This document shows positions 1 to 8,811 of a stretch of 64,000 nt of DNA, one piece after another. Each line of letters starts with the position of its first letter. Position 1 is the stretch's first letter. Origin of the DNA: Planctomyces sp. SH-PL14 (GTDB taxonomy: Bacteria; Planctomycetota; Planctomycetia; Planctomycetales; Planctomycetaceae); the NCBI RefSeq assembly GCF_001610835.1, contig NZ_CP011270.1, positions 6,776,001 through 6,840,000 of the forward strand, read 5' to 3'. The notes below the pieces were generated by a model. It saw only the letters and a program-made list of their open reading frames with translations. It was not told the DNA's origin and did not search any database. The position numbers were made by a program, and so were the translations under genes.

Positions 1-422
1 ACGCGGTCATCACGCACTCGGGAGCGACCATTCGCGTGGCGGACCTCGGCAGCCGCAACGGGACGTTCGTGAACCACGAGCGGATCCAGGACTCGCCGCT
101 GAAGATCGGGGATTTCGTCTCGTTCGGCCACGCACGGTGCGAGATCGTCGATATCGCGCAGGGGGACACAAACCGCCGGATTGCGTCCGATTCCACGATC
201 GGCCCATTGCGGGACTCCAAGGATCTGTTCCCGATCGGAAAGCTCAGCCAGGCACAGCTGAAGGTCTTCTGGCTCCTGCTGGAGGCGAAGCGCGAACGGG
301 AGATTGCCGAAGAGCTCCATTTGAGCCAGCACACCGTTCACAATCATGCCCGCAAGATCTTCGAGGTTCTCGAAGTGACCAATAAGGCGGAATTGATCAA
401 AGCCTACGGCGGCCTGCGGTGA
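1..422 (+). CDS. FHA domain / LuxR-type HTH protein, 3' part
   Basis: The reading frame is open from the first bases, so the gene starts upstream of the window. The visible N-terminal part holds the end of a forkhead-associated domain (DLGSRNGTFVN, the usual phosphothreonine-binding loop, followed by a GD-F-SFG strand). The last 65 residues form a LuxR/GerE-like helix-turn-helix (LSQAQLKVFWLLLEA, REIAEELHLSQHTVHNH). An FHA sensor joined to a DNA-binding helix suggests a phospho-dependent transcription regulator, probably reading Ser/Thr kinase signals, which are abundant in planctomycetes. The kinase link is inference; domain identities are by eye. Confidence 0.75.
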   Translation, partial: AVITHSGATIRVADLGSRNGTFVNHERIQDSPLKIGDFVSFGHARCEIVDIAQGDTNRRIASDSTIGPLRDSKDLFPIGKLSQAQLKVFWLLLEAKREREIAEELHLSQHTVHNHARKIFEVLEVTNKAELIKAYGGLR

Positions 423-429
423 ACTTGGC

Positions 430-692
430 TGCCGGAAGCACTTCCATGTGGAATCGTGGAACACGACGGGCATCCGCTTTGTGGTACCGGCGTTGAGGAC
501 TCCCTCAAAACACACCGCTGGCTTTGCAATCCCCGCGGGTTGGTGAGGGGGTATACGGCACGTCGTCCGCGTTTGGACACGCTTCACTTCAGACAGTGTC
601 CGACGGCCAGACCTCCGGCGGGCAAAGGGCCAGAAAAACAACACAGGCCCCCTCTGCACTCCCCACCAGGGGCGAGCCCCTGGACCCCGCCT
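430..692 (+). repeat. Dispersed hairpin element, copy 1 (5'-truncated)
   Basis: First of ten copies of a non-coding unit of about 310-330 bp. This copy begins eight bases after the FHA gene stop, at the CCGGAAGCACTTCC segment, and lacks the first 70 or so bases seen in other copies (end 1 with the CTCAAACCCAACGTG block and first hairpin). It keeps the middle block (CTTTGTGGTACCGGCG) and end 2 (CACCAGGGG..CCCCTGGACCC). Its third hairpin carries an A-rich loop around 631-645 in place of the usual two- or three-base loop. Confidence 0.85.
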
Positions 693-957
693 GACTGTCG
701 ACGTTGGTGGGCGCGGTTGGAGAATGCAACACTCTCCCTTTGGGGCGTGTTACCAGCCTGTTGGAATGCGGTTCGCGTTCTCGATACGCTGTCCCCATCG
801 AGCCGGGCCGGCAATGCGGGGCAACGTCCTCCCGTCTCCAGGGCCAGCGGGAACGCCGACACGCAGCGCAGCACCGGTCTCGAGCCCCCCGTTCGTCCGC
901 CGTCGCGGGCGAAGTCGGGAGGCGAACGAGTCGGTCGGGGCAGGGGAGTCTGGCAAC
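693..957. other. Intergenic region before the AroDE-like gene
   Basis: About 265 bases between repeat copy 1 and the AroDE-like gene. An open frame runs in from 724 in phase with the gene, but the translated stretch is arginine/proline-rich with no family resemblance, and a ribosome-binding site (GGGGAG, 943-948) lies just before the ATG at 958. I treat it as 5' leader or promoter DNA; no clear promoter was seen. Confidence 0.4.
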
Positions 958-2418
958 ATGATCTGCATCACCGTAGCGCCCACTTCGCGGACGCTGGCCA
1001 AAGTCGACATTCTCAACGCGATGCGCTACGCCGACATCGTGGAAGTGGCCCTCGACCATCTGGTCAAGGAGCCGGACGTCAAAGACCTCCTCGAAGGCTG
1101 GGAGAAACCGATCATCATCTCCTGCCGCCGCAAGGAGGATGGAGGCCAGTGGGACGGCAGCGAGTCGGACCGAATGACGCTCCTCCGGCAGGCAATCGTC
1201 GCGGGACCCGCCTACATCGAACTCGACCTCGACATCGCCTCGCGGATCCCGCGGTTCGGCAAGACGCAGCGGGTGATCTGCTTCACCAGCATGGACCGCC
1301 CCGTCCGGGACATCGATTCCATCTTTGACGAAGCGGCACAGGCCCAGGCGGACGTCGTCAAGTTCTGCTGGCCGACGCCGACCCTCGACGACGCCTGGCC
1401 TCTCCTCTCGGCCGTCAGCCAGAAGCGGCGGCTGCCGATCGTCGGGATCGGCCTGGGGCCGGCGGACCGGACGTTTTCGCTCCTGGGCCGCAAGTACGGG
1501 TCTCCGTGGATCTACGCGGCGCTGGAGAAGGGGATGGAGGCTTTCTCCGGGCAGGCGACGGTGTTCGACCTCGACGAGATTTACCACTGGCGGGAGATCG
1601 ACCGGAACTCGACGTTCATCGCTGTGGCGGGGTTCGGCGAGACCCCCACGATGACGACGCGGATCTTCAACCATGCGTTCAAGCTTCTCGGAGCGAATGT
1701 CCGCTGCCTGCCGCTGCAGATCGGCGACCTGTCGATGCTGAAGAAGATGCTCGAGATCCTGAAGGTCCGGGCGATCCTGGCGAGCGGGCCGTCGGGAGGG
1801 CAGCTGCTGCCGCTGGCGGACCACATCGATGAGCAGGATCGCAAGAGCCAGTACGTCGACCTGCTGCTGAAGAAGGACGAGTCCTGGTCCGGGTACAACA
1901 CCCTCTGGCGGTCGGGGCTGATGGCCCTCGAAGGCACGCTCAGCGGGGGAGCGGCGACCGGCCCCCGTCCGCTCGACAAGCACAATATCCTTGTCCTGGG
2001 GAATGGCCCTGTGGGGGCGTCGATCGCTTACGCGGTGACGCAGCGGAAGGGGATCGTGAGCATCTGCGGGCCGAATGACAAAGTCTCACAGAAGATTGCC
2101 CAGGAACTGCAGTGCCGGTTCGTGCCGTACCAGAACCTGTATGACACGCTTTCGGACGTGATTGTCATTGCGGACAAGGGGCTGGTGTGCGGGACGAAGG
2201 CGGGGGCGGTGAATCCGTCGGTTTTCCGGCCGAACCAGACGGTCCTCGACGTCAGCGATCCGCCGCTGGAGCATCCGCTGTTTACGGAGGCCCGTGAGCG
2301 GGGTTGCCGGGTGGTGGAGCCGAGCAAGGTTTACACGGACCAGTTGCAGATGCAGTTCAAGGCGCTGGCGGGTCGCGACCTGCCGATGGAGGCCTTTGCG
2401 AAGGCGCTGTCTGAGTGA
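958..2418 (+). CDS. AroD-AroE-like fusion protein, catalytic residues apparently lost
   Basis: 486 residues from the ATG with GGGGAG upstream. Residues 1-215 resemble type I 3-dehydroquinate dehydratase, residues 216-486 resemble shikimate dehydrogenase, including a Rossmann glycine motif (VLGNGPVG, 346-353) and the C-terminal DVSDPPLEHPLF block. Such fusions normally run two consecutive shikimate-pathway steps. By eye, the dehydratase half keeps the Schiff-base lysine (K135 in VVKF) but has no histidine at the usual catalytic place (CFTSMD, 108-113). In the dehydrogenase half the P-x-K segment reads GPSGGQ (277-282) and the N-T-D segment reads NTLW (314-317), so both residues of the Lys/Asp dyad appear replaced. 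It may be a divergent paralogue with another role. Confidence 0.75.
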   Translation: MICITVAPTSRTLAKVDILNAMRYADIVEVALDHLVKEPDVKDLLEGWEKPIIISCRRKEDGGQWDGSESDRMTLLRQAIVAGPAYIELDLDIASRIPRFGKTQRVICFTSMDRPVRDIDSIFDEAAQAQADVVKFCWPTPTLDDAWPLLSAVSQKRRLPIVGIGLGPADRTFSLLGRKYGSPWIYAALEKGMEAFSGQATVFDLDEIYHWREIDRNSTFIAVAGFGETPTMTTRIFNHAFKLLGANVRCLPLQIGDLSMLKKMLEILKVRAILASGPSGGQLLPLADHIDEQDRKSQYVDLLLKKDESWSGYNTLWRSGLMALEGTLSGGAATGPRPLDKHNILVLGNGPVGASIAYAVTQRKGIVSICGPNDKVSQKIAQELQCRFVPYQNLYDTLSDVIVIADKGLVCGTKAGAVNPSVFRPNQTVLDVSDPPLEHPLFTEARERGCRVVEPSKVYTDQLQMQFKALAGRDLPMEAFAKALSE

Positions 2419-2450
2419 GCTGCCGCAGCCTATCCCGTTAGCTCGAACCG

Positions 2451-2770
2451 CGTCCCTGCCGGCGCAGCTTTGTTAGCTCAAACCCAATGTTCCACGGCCA
2501 CCGGGGTCAAGGGGGCAACCCCTTGCCGCCGGAGGCGCTCCGGTGAGGAACCATGGCAAACAGCGCGTGTCCGCTTTGTGGACCGGTGTTGCATGCCCCC
2601 ATTTCCACAACGCTCGCCTTGCACTCCCCGCGTCTTAGGTGAGGGGGCATGCGACACGGTGTCCGCGCTTGGACACGCACTCCTTTCGATGGTGTCCGAC
2701 GAGCCAGGCCTCCGGCGGGCGAAGGGGCGTTGCCCCTCTGCACTCCCCACCAGGGTGCCCCTGGACCCGA
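2451..2770 (+). repeat. Dispersed hairpin element, copy 2
   Basis: Full-length copy between two plus-strand genes. It runs from the CGTCCCTGCC end through the CTCAAACCCAATG block, a GTCAAGGGG hairpin, the conserved middle, a GTGTCC/GGACAC hairpin at about 2659-2676, and the CACCAGGGTGCCCCTGGACCC end. ORFs that cross it are not conserved between copies. Confidence 0.9.
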
Positions 2771-2870
2771 TCGGGCCTGCGATGTTGACGCCTCCGGCCC
2801 GCGCTTGCAGTGCCGGCCGCGAATCGATCTGCTGACAACCGCCTTCCCTATCCACCGAGGAGAGACGTCG

Positions 2871-3656
2871 ATGCTGCCGGGAATGAAACTGTTCGATCTG
2901 ACGGGACGGACCGCCCTCGTGACCGGAGGGACTCGGGGCCTCGGCGAAGCGATGGCGGACGGTCTCGCCTCGGCCGGAGCGAACGTCGTCGTCCTGAGCC
3001 GCAAAGAGGCGGAAGCCCGGGCCACAGCGGAACGCATCCAGACGGAGCGGGGGACGAAGGCCCTGGGGCTGGGAGCGGACGTCACGTCGTCGTCGGACGT
3101 CGACCGCGTCGTCGCCGCGACGCTGGAGCGCTTCGGGGCAATCGATATCCTGATCAACAATGCGGGAATCAACATCCGCGGCCCGATCGACGAGCTGTCG
3201 TACGAGCAGTTCAAGCAGGTCCATGACATCAACGTCGACGGCCTGTGGCTCATGTCGCGGGCGGTGGTGCCGCACATGAAGTCCCGCAGCGGGGCGGGAG
3301 GGCTCGGGCGGATCGTGAACGTCGCCAGCACGCTCGGGATGGTCGGGCTGGCGAACCGGACGCCGTACGCTTCGAGCAAGGGGGCGGTCGTGCAGATGAC
3401 CCGCGCCCTGGCCCTGGAGCTCGCGCCGTGGAACATCACGGTCAACGCGATCTGCCCGGGACCGTTCCTGACCGAGATGAACATTCCGATCGCCGACAGC
3501 GAGGACGCGAGGAAGAACATCATCGGCGCGGTCGCCCTCAACCGCTGGGGCCGGCTGGAGGAGATCCAGGGAGCGGCGATTTACCTCTCGAGCCCCGCCG
3601 CGAGCTACACGACGGGAAGCCTCCTCGTCGTCGACGGCGGCTGGACAGCGCGGTAA
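2871..3656 (+). CDS. SDR-family oxidoreductase
   Basis: 261 residues. Classical short-chain dehydrogenase: cofactor motif TGGTRGLG near residues 18-25, NNAG in the fourth strand, catalytic Ser in NVAST and Tyr/Lys in YASSK, and a C-terminal GSLLVVDGGW. It most resembles gluconate 5-dehydrogenase / 2-deoxy-D-gluconate 3-dehydrogenase and FabG-like enzymes, so a sugar or keto-acid substrate with NAD(P)H is likely but not proved. The ATG at 2871 is chosen because GAGGAGA lies just upstream; the longer frame reaches back into repeat copy 2 and is not credible. Confidence 0.9.
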   Translation: MLPGMKLFDLTGRTALVTGGTRGLGEAMADGLASAGANVVVLSRKEAEARATAERIQTERGTKALGLGADVTSSSDVDRVVAATLERFGAIDILINNAGINIRGPIDELSYEQFKQVHDINVDGLWLMSRAVVPHMKSRSGAGGLGRIVNVASTLGMVGLANRTPYASSKGAVVQMTRALALELAPWNITVNAICPGPFLTEMNIPIADSEDARKNIIGAVALNRWGRLEEIQGAAIYLSSPAASYTTGSLLVVDGGWTAR

Positions 3657-3700
3657 ACGCCGCCCGCCGCCCGCAGAGTGATTTGTCTGCCGAGAAAGCG

Positions 3701-3803
3701 TGAAACACAAAGGCACAAAGAGCCCACCAAGTTCACAAAGGATTTCCGCCGCGAGTTCAATCCTTCGTGTTCTTGGTGACTCCTTGGTGTCTTGGTGTTT
3801 AAC
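3701..3803. repeat. Palindromic AAACACAAAGGCACAAAG / CTTGGTGTCTTGGTGTTT repeat
   Basis: Imperfect inverted repeat of about 100 bases. The left arm AAACACAAAGGCACAAAG pairs roughly with the right arm CTTGGTGTCTTGGTGTTT. A sister copy with the same arms lies at 29539-29625. It follows the SDR stop and could act as a transcript-end hairpin; such palindromic intergenic repeats are common in planctomycete genomes. Confidence 0.7.
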
Positions 3804-3993
3804 CCCTGGCCCCCCGGAATGGATCCCCGTCCCACGCCCGGTTTTCTCTTTGGATCGGGGATTTTTCCGCGGTAGCCTGACGGACCTCGGTGAAATCGCG
3901 TCGGACCTCTCCGTTTTGAGAGGGGCGAGGGAGACGACCGAGGTCCGTCGCCGTCACCTGAACTCGGCCAGCGAATTCGCAAGGGAGCCATCG

Positions 3994-4713
3994 ATGAGTC
4001 GATGCCTGTTCGTCGAGGTCCTGGCGGCGGGACTGGTCCTGGTGTCGGGCGTACTTCAGCCGGCGAAGGCCGATCCCCCGGCGGCCGCTGCGCCACCAGT
4101 CGAAGCGACCGACAAGATTCTCCCCGTGCCTCCCGAGCAGCGCCACCGGAATCGCGTTGATATCACCTGGGATTCGGACACAGCGGATCGGATCCGCAAT
4201 GCATTGAATGCTCAATGCGAGCTGGAGTTCCCCGACAACACTTTGAAAGAGATCGCGTCCTACCTGAGCGAGATCCATAACATTCCGATCCACTTCGACG
4301 TGCAGGCACTGGGAGCAGCCGGCGTTTCAGAGCTTTCCCACCTCACCGTGAGCGTCTCGGGCGTCACCTTGCGGGAGGCCCTGAAGAAGATTCTTCCCAA
4401 GGGGCTCGGGATCGTCGTCCAGCCCGAAGGCCTTCTCATTACGGCGGCGAATGAAGCCGACCGGGCGCTCTATACGCGGATCTACGATATCCGGCCGATG
4501 GTTCAGGCCGGCAAGACCCCGGAGGAACTGGTCCGCAAAGTGACCGCAGCGATCGAGAAGGCGAAGGTCGAAGGAGGAAGCGTTGTCCACAAGGACTTGA
4601 TGATTTACGTGAAGCAGAACCAGGCGTCGCAGGACATCGTTCTCAGCCTGCTGAACAAGGAGAATCGCGAGGCACTCGGATCCGCTCCGCCTCCCGCGGC
4701 GCCGCCGTTGTGA
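3994..4713 (+). CDS. Secreted STN-like domain protein (tandem copy A)
   Basis: 239 residues with a signal-peptide-like N terminus (SRCLFVEVLAAGLVLVSG) and an alanine/proline linker. The core (about 70-160) has the look of secretin/TonB short N-terminal domains: an LKEIASYLSEIHNIPIHFD strand-helix unit, VSVSGVTLREALKKIL, then GIVVQPEGLLITA. Function unknown; such domains usually mediate protein contacts in the cell envelope. The start is the ATG after AGGGAG; the same frame is open further upstream but there crosses the palindromic repeat. A close paralogue follows 93 bases downstream. Confidence 0.7.
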   Translation: MSRCLFVEVLAAGLVLVSGVLQPAKADPPAAAAPPVEATDKILPVPPEQRHRNRVDITWDSDTADRIRNALNAQCELEFPDNTLKEIASYLSEIHNIPIHFDVQALGAAGVSELSHLTVSVSGVTLREALKKILPKGLGIVVQPEGLLITAANEADRALYTRIYDIRPMVQAGKTPEELVRKVTAAIEKAKVEGGSVVHKDLMIYVKQNQASQDIVLSLLNKENREALGSAPPPAAPPL

Positions 4714-4806
4714 AATGGCCGCGTTTCCGTCCGTTTGTAGGAAGGAAGAGCGGACCCGTCCTCGCTCTTCGTTTCCGGAAGTTCCGTCCCAAGACACGAT
4801 GGCCTC

Positions 4807-5523
4807 ATGTCTCGCCATTTCTGCTTGCCAGCCATTTTGCTCGCCGGGGTGCTCGCGGCGGACTCTTCCCCCCCGCTCCAGGCCGCTCCTCCCGCAGTCG
4901 CGGCGCCCCCCGTCGAAGAGGCCGGCAAGGTTGTCCCCATTCCTCCTGAGCAGCGCCGTGTGGGACGCGTCGACATCACGCGGGATTCGGGCAAGGAATA
5001 TCTGGTTCGCCAGGCGCTGCAGTCTCAGGTGGAACTGCAGCTCCCCAACAATAAGTTGAAAGAGGTCGCGTCCTACCTGAGCCAGATCCATGGCATTCCG
5101 ATCCACTTCGATGTGCAGGGGCTCGGGGCGACCGGACATTCGGAGCTCTCCCGCGTCAGCGCGAGTGTCTCGGGAGTCACCCTGCGGGAGGCCCTGAAGA
5201 AAGTTCTTCCCAAAGGGCTCGGGGTCGTCATCCAATCCGACGGACTCCTGATCACGTCGGCCAGGGAGGCCGACCGGGCGCTCTATACGCGGATCTACGA
5301 TCTCCGGCCGATGGTCGCGGCCGGCAAGACCCCCGACGAGCTGATCCGCAAGGTGACGACGGCGATCGAAAAGGAGAAGATCGAAGGCGGGAGCATCGTC
5401 CACAAGGACTCGATGCTCTACGTGAAGCAGAACCAGACGTCGCAGGACATCGTTCTTGACCTGCTGATCGACGAGACGAAGGCGGTGCTCAAGGCCGCAC
5501 CTCCTCCAGCGCCCGCCAAGTGA
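4807..5523 (+). CDS. Secreted STN-like domain protein (tandem copy B)
   Basis: 238 residues, paralogous to the preceding gene along its whole length, with about two thirds of residues shared by eye: the same VSGVTLREALKK core, RALYTRIYD, GGS-VHKD and Q-SQDIVL blocks. It has its own signal-like N terminus (FCLPAILLAGVLAA) and AP-rich linker. The two genes are a tandem duplication, probably co-transcribed. The N-terminal linker and the C-terminal tail are the most diverged parts. Confidence 0.7.
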   Translation: MSRHFCLPAILLAGVLAADSSPPLQAAPPAVAAPPVEEAGKVVPIPPEQRRVGRVDITRDSGKEYLVRQALQSQVELQLPNNKLKEVASYLSQIHGIPIHFDVQGLGATGHSELSRVSASVSGVTLREALKKVLPKGLGVVIQSDGLLITSAREADRALYTRIYDLRPMVAAGKTPDELIRKVTTAIEKEKIEGGSIVHKDSMLYVKQNQTSQDIVLDLLIDETKAVLKAAPPPAPAK

Positions 5524-5546
5524 GCGGCCCCCGTCCGGAAAACGAA

Positions 5547-5578
5547 AGAGGACGCGACGAACCTTCGTCGCGTCCTCT
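5547..5578. terminator. Bidirectional terminator hairpin
   Basis: Perfect inverted repeat: the left arm AGAGGACGCGACGAA (5547-5561) pairs over 15 bases with 5564-5578. It is preceded by AAAACGAAA and lies between the convergent STN copy B and parvulin genes, the right place for a shared terminator. Confidence 0.75.
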
Positions 5579-5606
5579 CCGAGTTTCACTTCGATCCGTC
5601 GGCGGA

Positions 5607-6734
5607 CTAGTTGCCGCTGGCCGGGAAGGCGGTGCTGGCGCCCGTCGGGCGAGTGCCGGAGACCGGCTGGACCTTCTGGCCCGTGCGGGCCTGGCCGACC
5701 GGAGTCGCTTCCTTCGAGTAGTAGTTGATGATCCGGGCTTCTTCCTTGACCTGCTCGAAGACCTTGGCGACCGCCTGCTGGGTCTTCTCTTCGACGACGA
5801 GGTTGTAGAGCTCGTTCCAGACCTGCTTCGGGTCTTCGACGATCTGCTCGGTCCGGCCTTCACACCGGAGGATGACGTAGCGGTTCGTGGCGACTTCGAT
5901 GACCGGGGAGATCTCGCCCGGCTTGAGCTTGAACGCCTGGTCTTCCACGGTCGGGTTGCCGCCGTTCTTGCGGATCGGCGGGATCACGCCGCCCAGCGGA
6001 CGCGTGTTCGGGTCGGCCGAGTGCTTGCGGGCGAGCTGCTCGAAGGTGTCCGGGTTGGCGGTCGCCTCTTCCCAGATCTGGTTGACGTTCCGCACGTTCC
6101 CTTCGAAGAGGATCATGCGGGCCTTCACGCGCGGTCCGTATTCCCGCTCGAACGCCTTGAGCATGTCGTCTTCGGTCGGGGCGATTTCCGAACCGGCCAG
6201 CTTCTTGAGGGCCAGCATCGGCCAGATGATGTCCTGCTGGTACTGCTCGGGATTGAGGCCCCGCTCAGCCTGGAGCATCTGGTACCAGGTGTCGGGCGGC
6301 AGGTTGAACTTCTTGGCGATGGCGATGACTTCCTGCTGGATCTCCGCCTGCGAGATCTGGAGCTTCCGCTGGTCGCACGCCTGCTGGATGACGGTCTTGT
6401 TGATGAGGTTTTCGAGGACTTCCTTCCCGTGGCGGGTCACGCACTCGCGGGCCAGGGCCTCGTAGCTGATCGTCTGGCCGTTGACGCTCGCCACCGCCGT
6501 GGAGGTGGGGCCGGCGGAAGGCTGGCCCGGCTGCTGCGGGGCCTGAGCGGTCTGCCGCGGCTCGCGCGTCTGCGAGGCCGCAGGCTCGGGACGAAGGAGC
6601 TGGAACAGGACGGCTCCGCCGATCGCCACAAGGGAGGTTCCGGCGAAGACGGGGACGATCCGGCGGCGGAGAGGAGAGGCGTTGGTCGCCGGCGCGGGAC
6701 CGGTGCCGGCATCGGAGTGAGTCCGTTCACTCAT
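5607..6734 (-). CDS. Membrane-anchored parvulin-type peptidyl-prolyl isomerase (SurA/PpiC-like)
   Basis: 375 residues. A short cytoplasmic N terminus is followed by one membrane segment (about 26-47), a Gln/Pro-rich linker, a SurA-like helical region (LARECVTRHGKEVLENLINK) and a parvulin domain at about 205-290 (VKARMILF, FEQLARKHSADPNTRPLGG, FKLKPGEISPVIEV). Expected role: folding or quality control of exported proteins in the periplasm. The C-terminal tail is low complexity. Monocistronic: convergent with the STN pair and divergent from the CapD-like gene. Confidence 0.85.
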   Translation of the reverse strand: MSERTHSDAGTGPAPATNASPLRRRIVPVFAGTSLVAIGGAVLFQLLRPEPAASQTREPRQTAQAPQQPGQPSAGPTSTAVASVNGQTISYEALARECVTRHGKEVLENLINKTVIQQACDQRKLQISQAEIQQEVIAIAKKFNLPPDTWYQMLQAERGLNPEQYQQDIIWPMLALKKLAGSEIAPTEDDMLKAFEREYGPRVKARMILFEGNVRNVNQIWEEATANPDTFEQLARKHSADPNTRPLGGVIPPIRKNGGNPTVEDQAFKLKPGEISPVIEVATNRYVILRCEGRTEQIVEDPKQVWNELYNLVVEEKTQQAVAKVFEQVKEEARIINYYSKEATPVGQARTGQKVQPVSGTRPTGASTAFPASGN

Positions 6735-6866
6735 GGGAAACTCCAGGGTGGGAGAGAGGCGAAAGACTTAACGCTTGAGGCTCGCGCGGCGTTATAGGGC
6801 CGCAGCAAAAAACGGGTCAAGACGTTTCCGGCAGGAGGTGCCGCCGGTCCGGTCGCCAAAGTGAGA

Positions 6867-6896
6867 TTGCCTGAACTGGGCAGGGGAGGGTATAGA
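6867..6896 (+). promoter_or_regulatory. Possible sigma-70 promoter of the CapD-like gene
   Basis: TTGCCT (6867-6872), an 18-base spacer, then TATAGA (6891-6896), 40 bases before the ATG at 6937. The match to the -35/-10 consensus is fair in a GC-rich region; predicted by eye only. Confidence 0.4.
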
Positions 6897-6936
6897 GCGT
6901 CGCGCTGTCCGGCCCGTCTGCGGCTCCCGCTCCGTC

Positions 6937-8787
6937 ATGAAATACCGTCTCTTCGCCATCATCCCCGCGTACCTGCTGCTGTACTTCAGCAGCTTCGCGA
7001 TGGCGTTTGGACTGCGGTTCGATTTCCAGACCACCCGCTTCATCGATTCCTTCTGGGCTACGGTCCCGATCGCGGTCTGCGTGAAGGCCCTCTGCTGTCT
7101 GCTGTGGAGCGAATGGCGGGGCAGCTTCCGGTTTCCGACCGTCTACGACATCGTGCGGGTCGGCTGCTTCGCCGCCACGACAGCCTTCCTCCTGGCCGCC
7201 ATCAACCTCCTGGTCCCCGGTGCTCCGAATATCCCGCGGACCGTGATCGTCATCGACGGCGCGCTGGGGCTGCTGGGGCTCGGCATGCTCCGCGTCGCCT
7301 ACCGCGTCTTCGGTGAAGTCGTCGGGCCGCGGCTGCGGACGCGGCGGCTCCCCAAGGCGCTGATCTACACCATCGGCCATGAGTCGATCGGGATCCTGCG
7401 GATGCTCTCCTCGACCTCGATGGAGTCCCGCCCGTTCCGGATCACCGGCTTTGTCCAGGCGGGACGGGAGCACCGCAGCTCGCGGATCGGCGGCCGCCCC
7501 GTGTATCCCAAACGGCTCGGGTGGGACCGGATCCGGACGCTGTCCGGGGCCGGCCACCTGCTGATTCCCGCCAGCGTTCCCGGCCGCGTGGTCCGCGGTC
7601 TCCTCCGGGAATGTGCCGACGCCGGCATCGCGGTCTCGATGATCCCGGCCGTCGGCGAACTCGTTGAAGGGCGGATCAAACTCGGCGTCCGCGACGTGAC
7701 GGTCAACGACCTCCTCCGCCGCGAGCCGAACCGCCTCGACATGAACTCGCTCCGCAGCTCCGTCACCGGCAAGCGGGTCCTGGTGACCGGCGGCGCGGGG
7801 AGCATCGGCAGCGAGCTCTGCCGCCAGCTCCTGAGCCTGGCGCCGGAAGGGCTGGTGATCTACGACCAGTCCGAGTTTGGCGTCTTCAGCATGGAGCAGG
7901 AGCTCTCGCAGACCCACCCGGGCGCGGACATCCGGTACGTCATCGCCGACATCCTCGACGAGGATCGTCTCGGGCAGGTCTTCGACGGCTTTCGTCCGCA
8001 CCTCGTTTTCCACGCCGCCGCCTACAAGCACGTCCCGCTGATGGAGGACAACCCGCAGTCGGCGATCATGAACAACGTTTTCGGGACGAAGGCGGTCGCG
8101 GACGCTGCCCTGCGGGTCAAGGCGGAGCGGTACGTCCAGATTTCGACCGACAAGGCAGTCCGCCCCACCAGCGTCATGGGAGCGACGAAGCTCGTCGCCG
8201 AGAACTACGTTCAATCCCTCGCGCAGCACGGCGAGACGCAGTTCCTGACGGTGCGGTTTGGGAATGTGCTGAACTCGATGGGGAGCGTCGTTCCGACGTT
8301 CCGCAAGCAGATCGAGGCGGGGGGGCCGATCACCGTCACCGACCCGGAGATGAAGCGGTTCTTCATGACGATCCCGGAGGCGGTCCAGCTCGTCATCCAG
8401 GCGGGTGTTCTCGGCGTCTCGGGCGAGATTCTGATCCTCGACATGGGCGATCCGGTGCGGATCGTCGACCTGGCGAAGGACATGATCATCCTCTCCGGCC
8501 TACGGTATCCGGACGACATCGACATCGTCTTCACAGGACTTCGGCCGGGCGAGAAGTTGTACGAGGAGCTGTTCTATTCCTCGGAGAAGGGCGCCCGGAA
8601 AGTCCACGAGAAGATCTTCGCGGGCGATCGGGAGCAGATCCGTCCTGCGATCCAGGTCCTGGCCGATCTGCGGCGATTGCGGGAAGGGACGGAAGTCTCG
8701 GCGGAGTCGGCTCTCGTGGCGCTGCGGGAGATCACGTGTGCCTACTCGGAGACGCCGTGGACGCCGTCCCGGCTGAAGGCGGCTTGA
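6937..8787 (+). CDS. CapD/PglF/WbpM-type membrane NDP-sugar dehydratase/epimerase
   Basis: 616 residues. Four hydrophobic segments in the first 130 residues, a CoA-binding-like Rossmann region (about 140-260), then an extended SDR domain starting with VLVTGGAGSIGSE (about 280) and carrying DILDE, FHAAAYKHVPLMEDNP and STDKAVRPTSVMGATK. In this family the usual catalytic Tyr is Met, as seen here. These enzymes are typically UDP-GlcNAc 4,6-dehydratases that start synthesis of modified sugars for surface polysaccharide or protein glycosylation. The acyltransferase pair at 13-15.5 kb and the glycan genes at 60-64 kb could use the product. Confidence 0.9.
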   Translation: MKYRLFAIIPAYLLLYFSSFAMAFGLRFDFQTTRFIDSFWATVPIAVCVKALCCLLWSEWRGSFRFPTVYDIVRVGCFAATTAFLLAAINLLVPGAPNIPRTVIVIDGALGLLGLGMLRVAYRVFGEVVGPRLRTRRLPKALIYTIGHESIGILRMLSSTSMESRPFRITGFVQAGREHRSSRIGGRPVYPKRLGWDRIRTLSGAGHLLIPASVPGRVVRGLLRECADAGIAVSMIPAVGELVEGRIKLGVRDVTVNDLLRREPNRLDMNSLRSSVTGKRVLVTGGAGSIGSELCRQLLSLAPEGLVIYDQSEFGVFSMEQELSQTHPGADIRYVIADILDEDRLGQVFDGFRPHLVFHAAAYKHVPLMEDNPQSAIMNNVFGTKAVADAALRVKAERYVQISTDKAVRPTSVMGATKLVAENYVQSLAQHGETQFLTVRFGNVLNSMGSVVPTFRKQIEAGGPITVTDPEMKRFFMTIPEAVQLVIQAGVLGVSGEILILDMGDPVRIVDLAKDMIILSGLRYPDDIDIVFTGLRPGEKLYEELFYSSEKGARKVHEKIFAGDREQIRPAIQVLADLRRLREGTEVSAESALVALREITCAYSETPWTPSRLKAA

Positions 8788-8811
8788 GCGGGCCACTCCG
8801 ATGAACAAGTG

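Noticed and set aside
456-1328. 290-residue plus-strand ORF
   Set aside because: Begins inside repeat copy 1 and overlaps the AroDE-like gene in another frame; composition is arginine/proline-rich without family features.
589-1983. 464-residue minus-strand ORF opposite the AroDE-like gene
   Set aside because: Antisense shadow produced by high GC; starts and ends have no ribosome sites, and the plus strand encodes recognisable domains.
5520-6797. 425-residue plus-strand ORF opposite the parvulin gene
   Set aside because: Mirror of the real minus-strand gene; leucine/arginine/valine-rich shadow.
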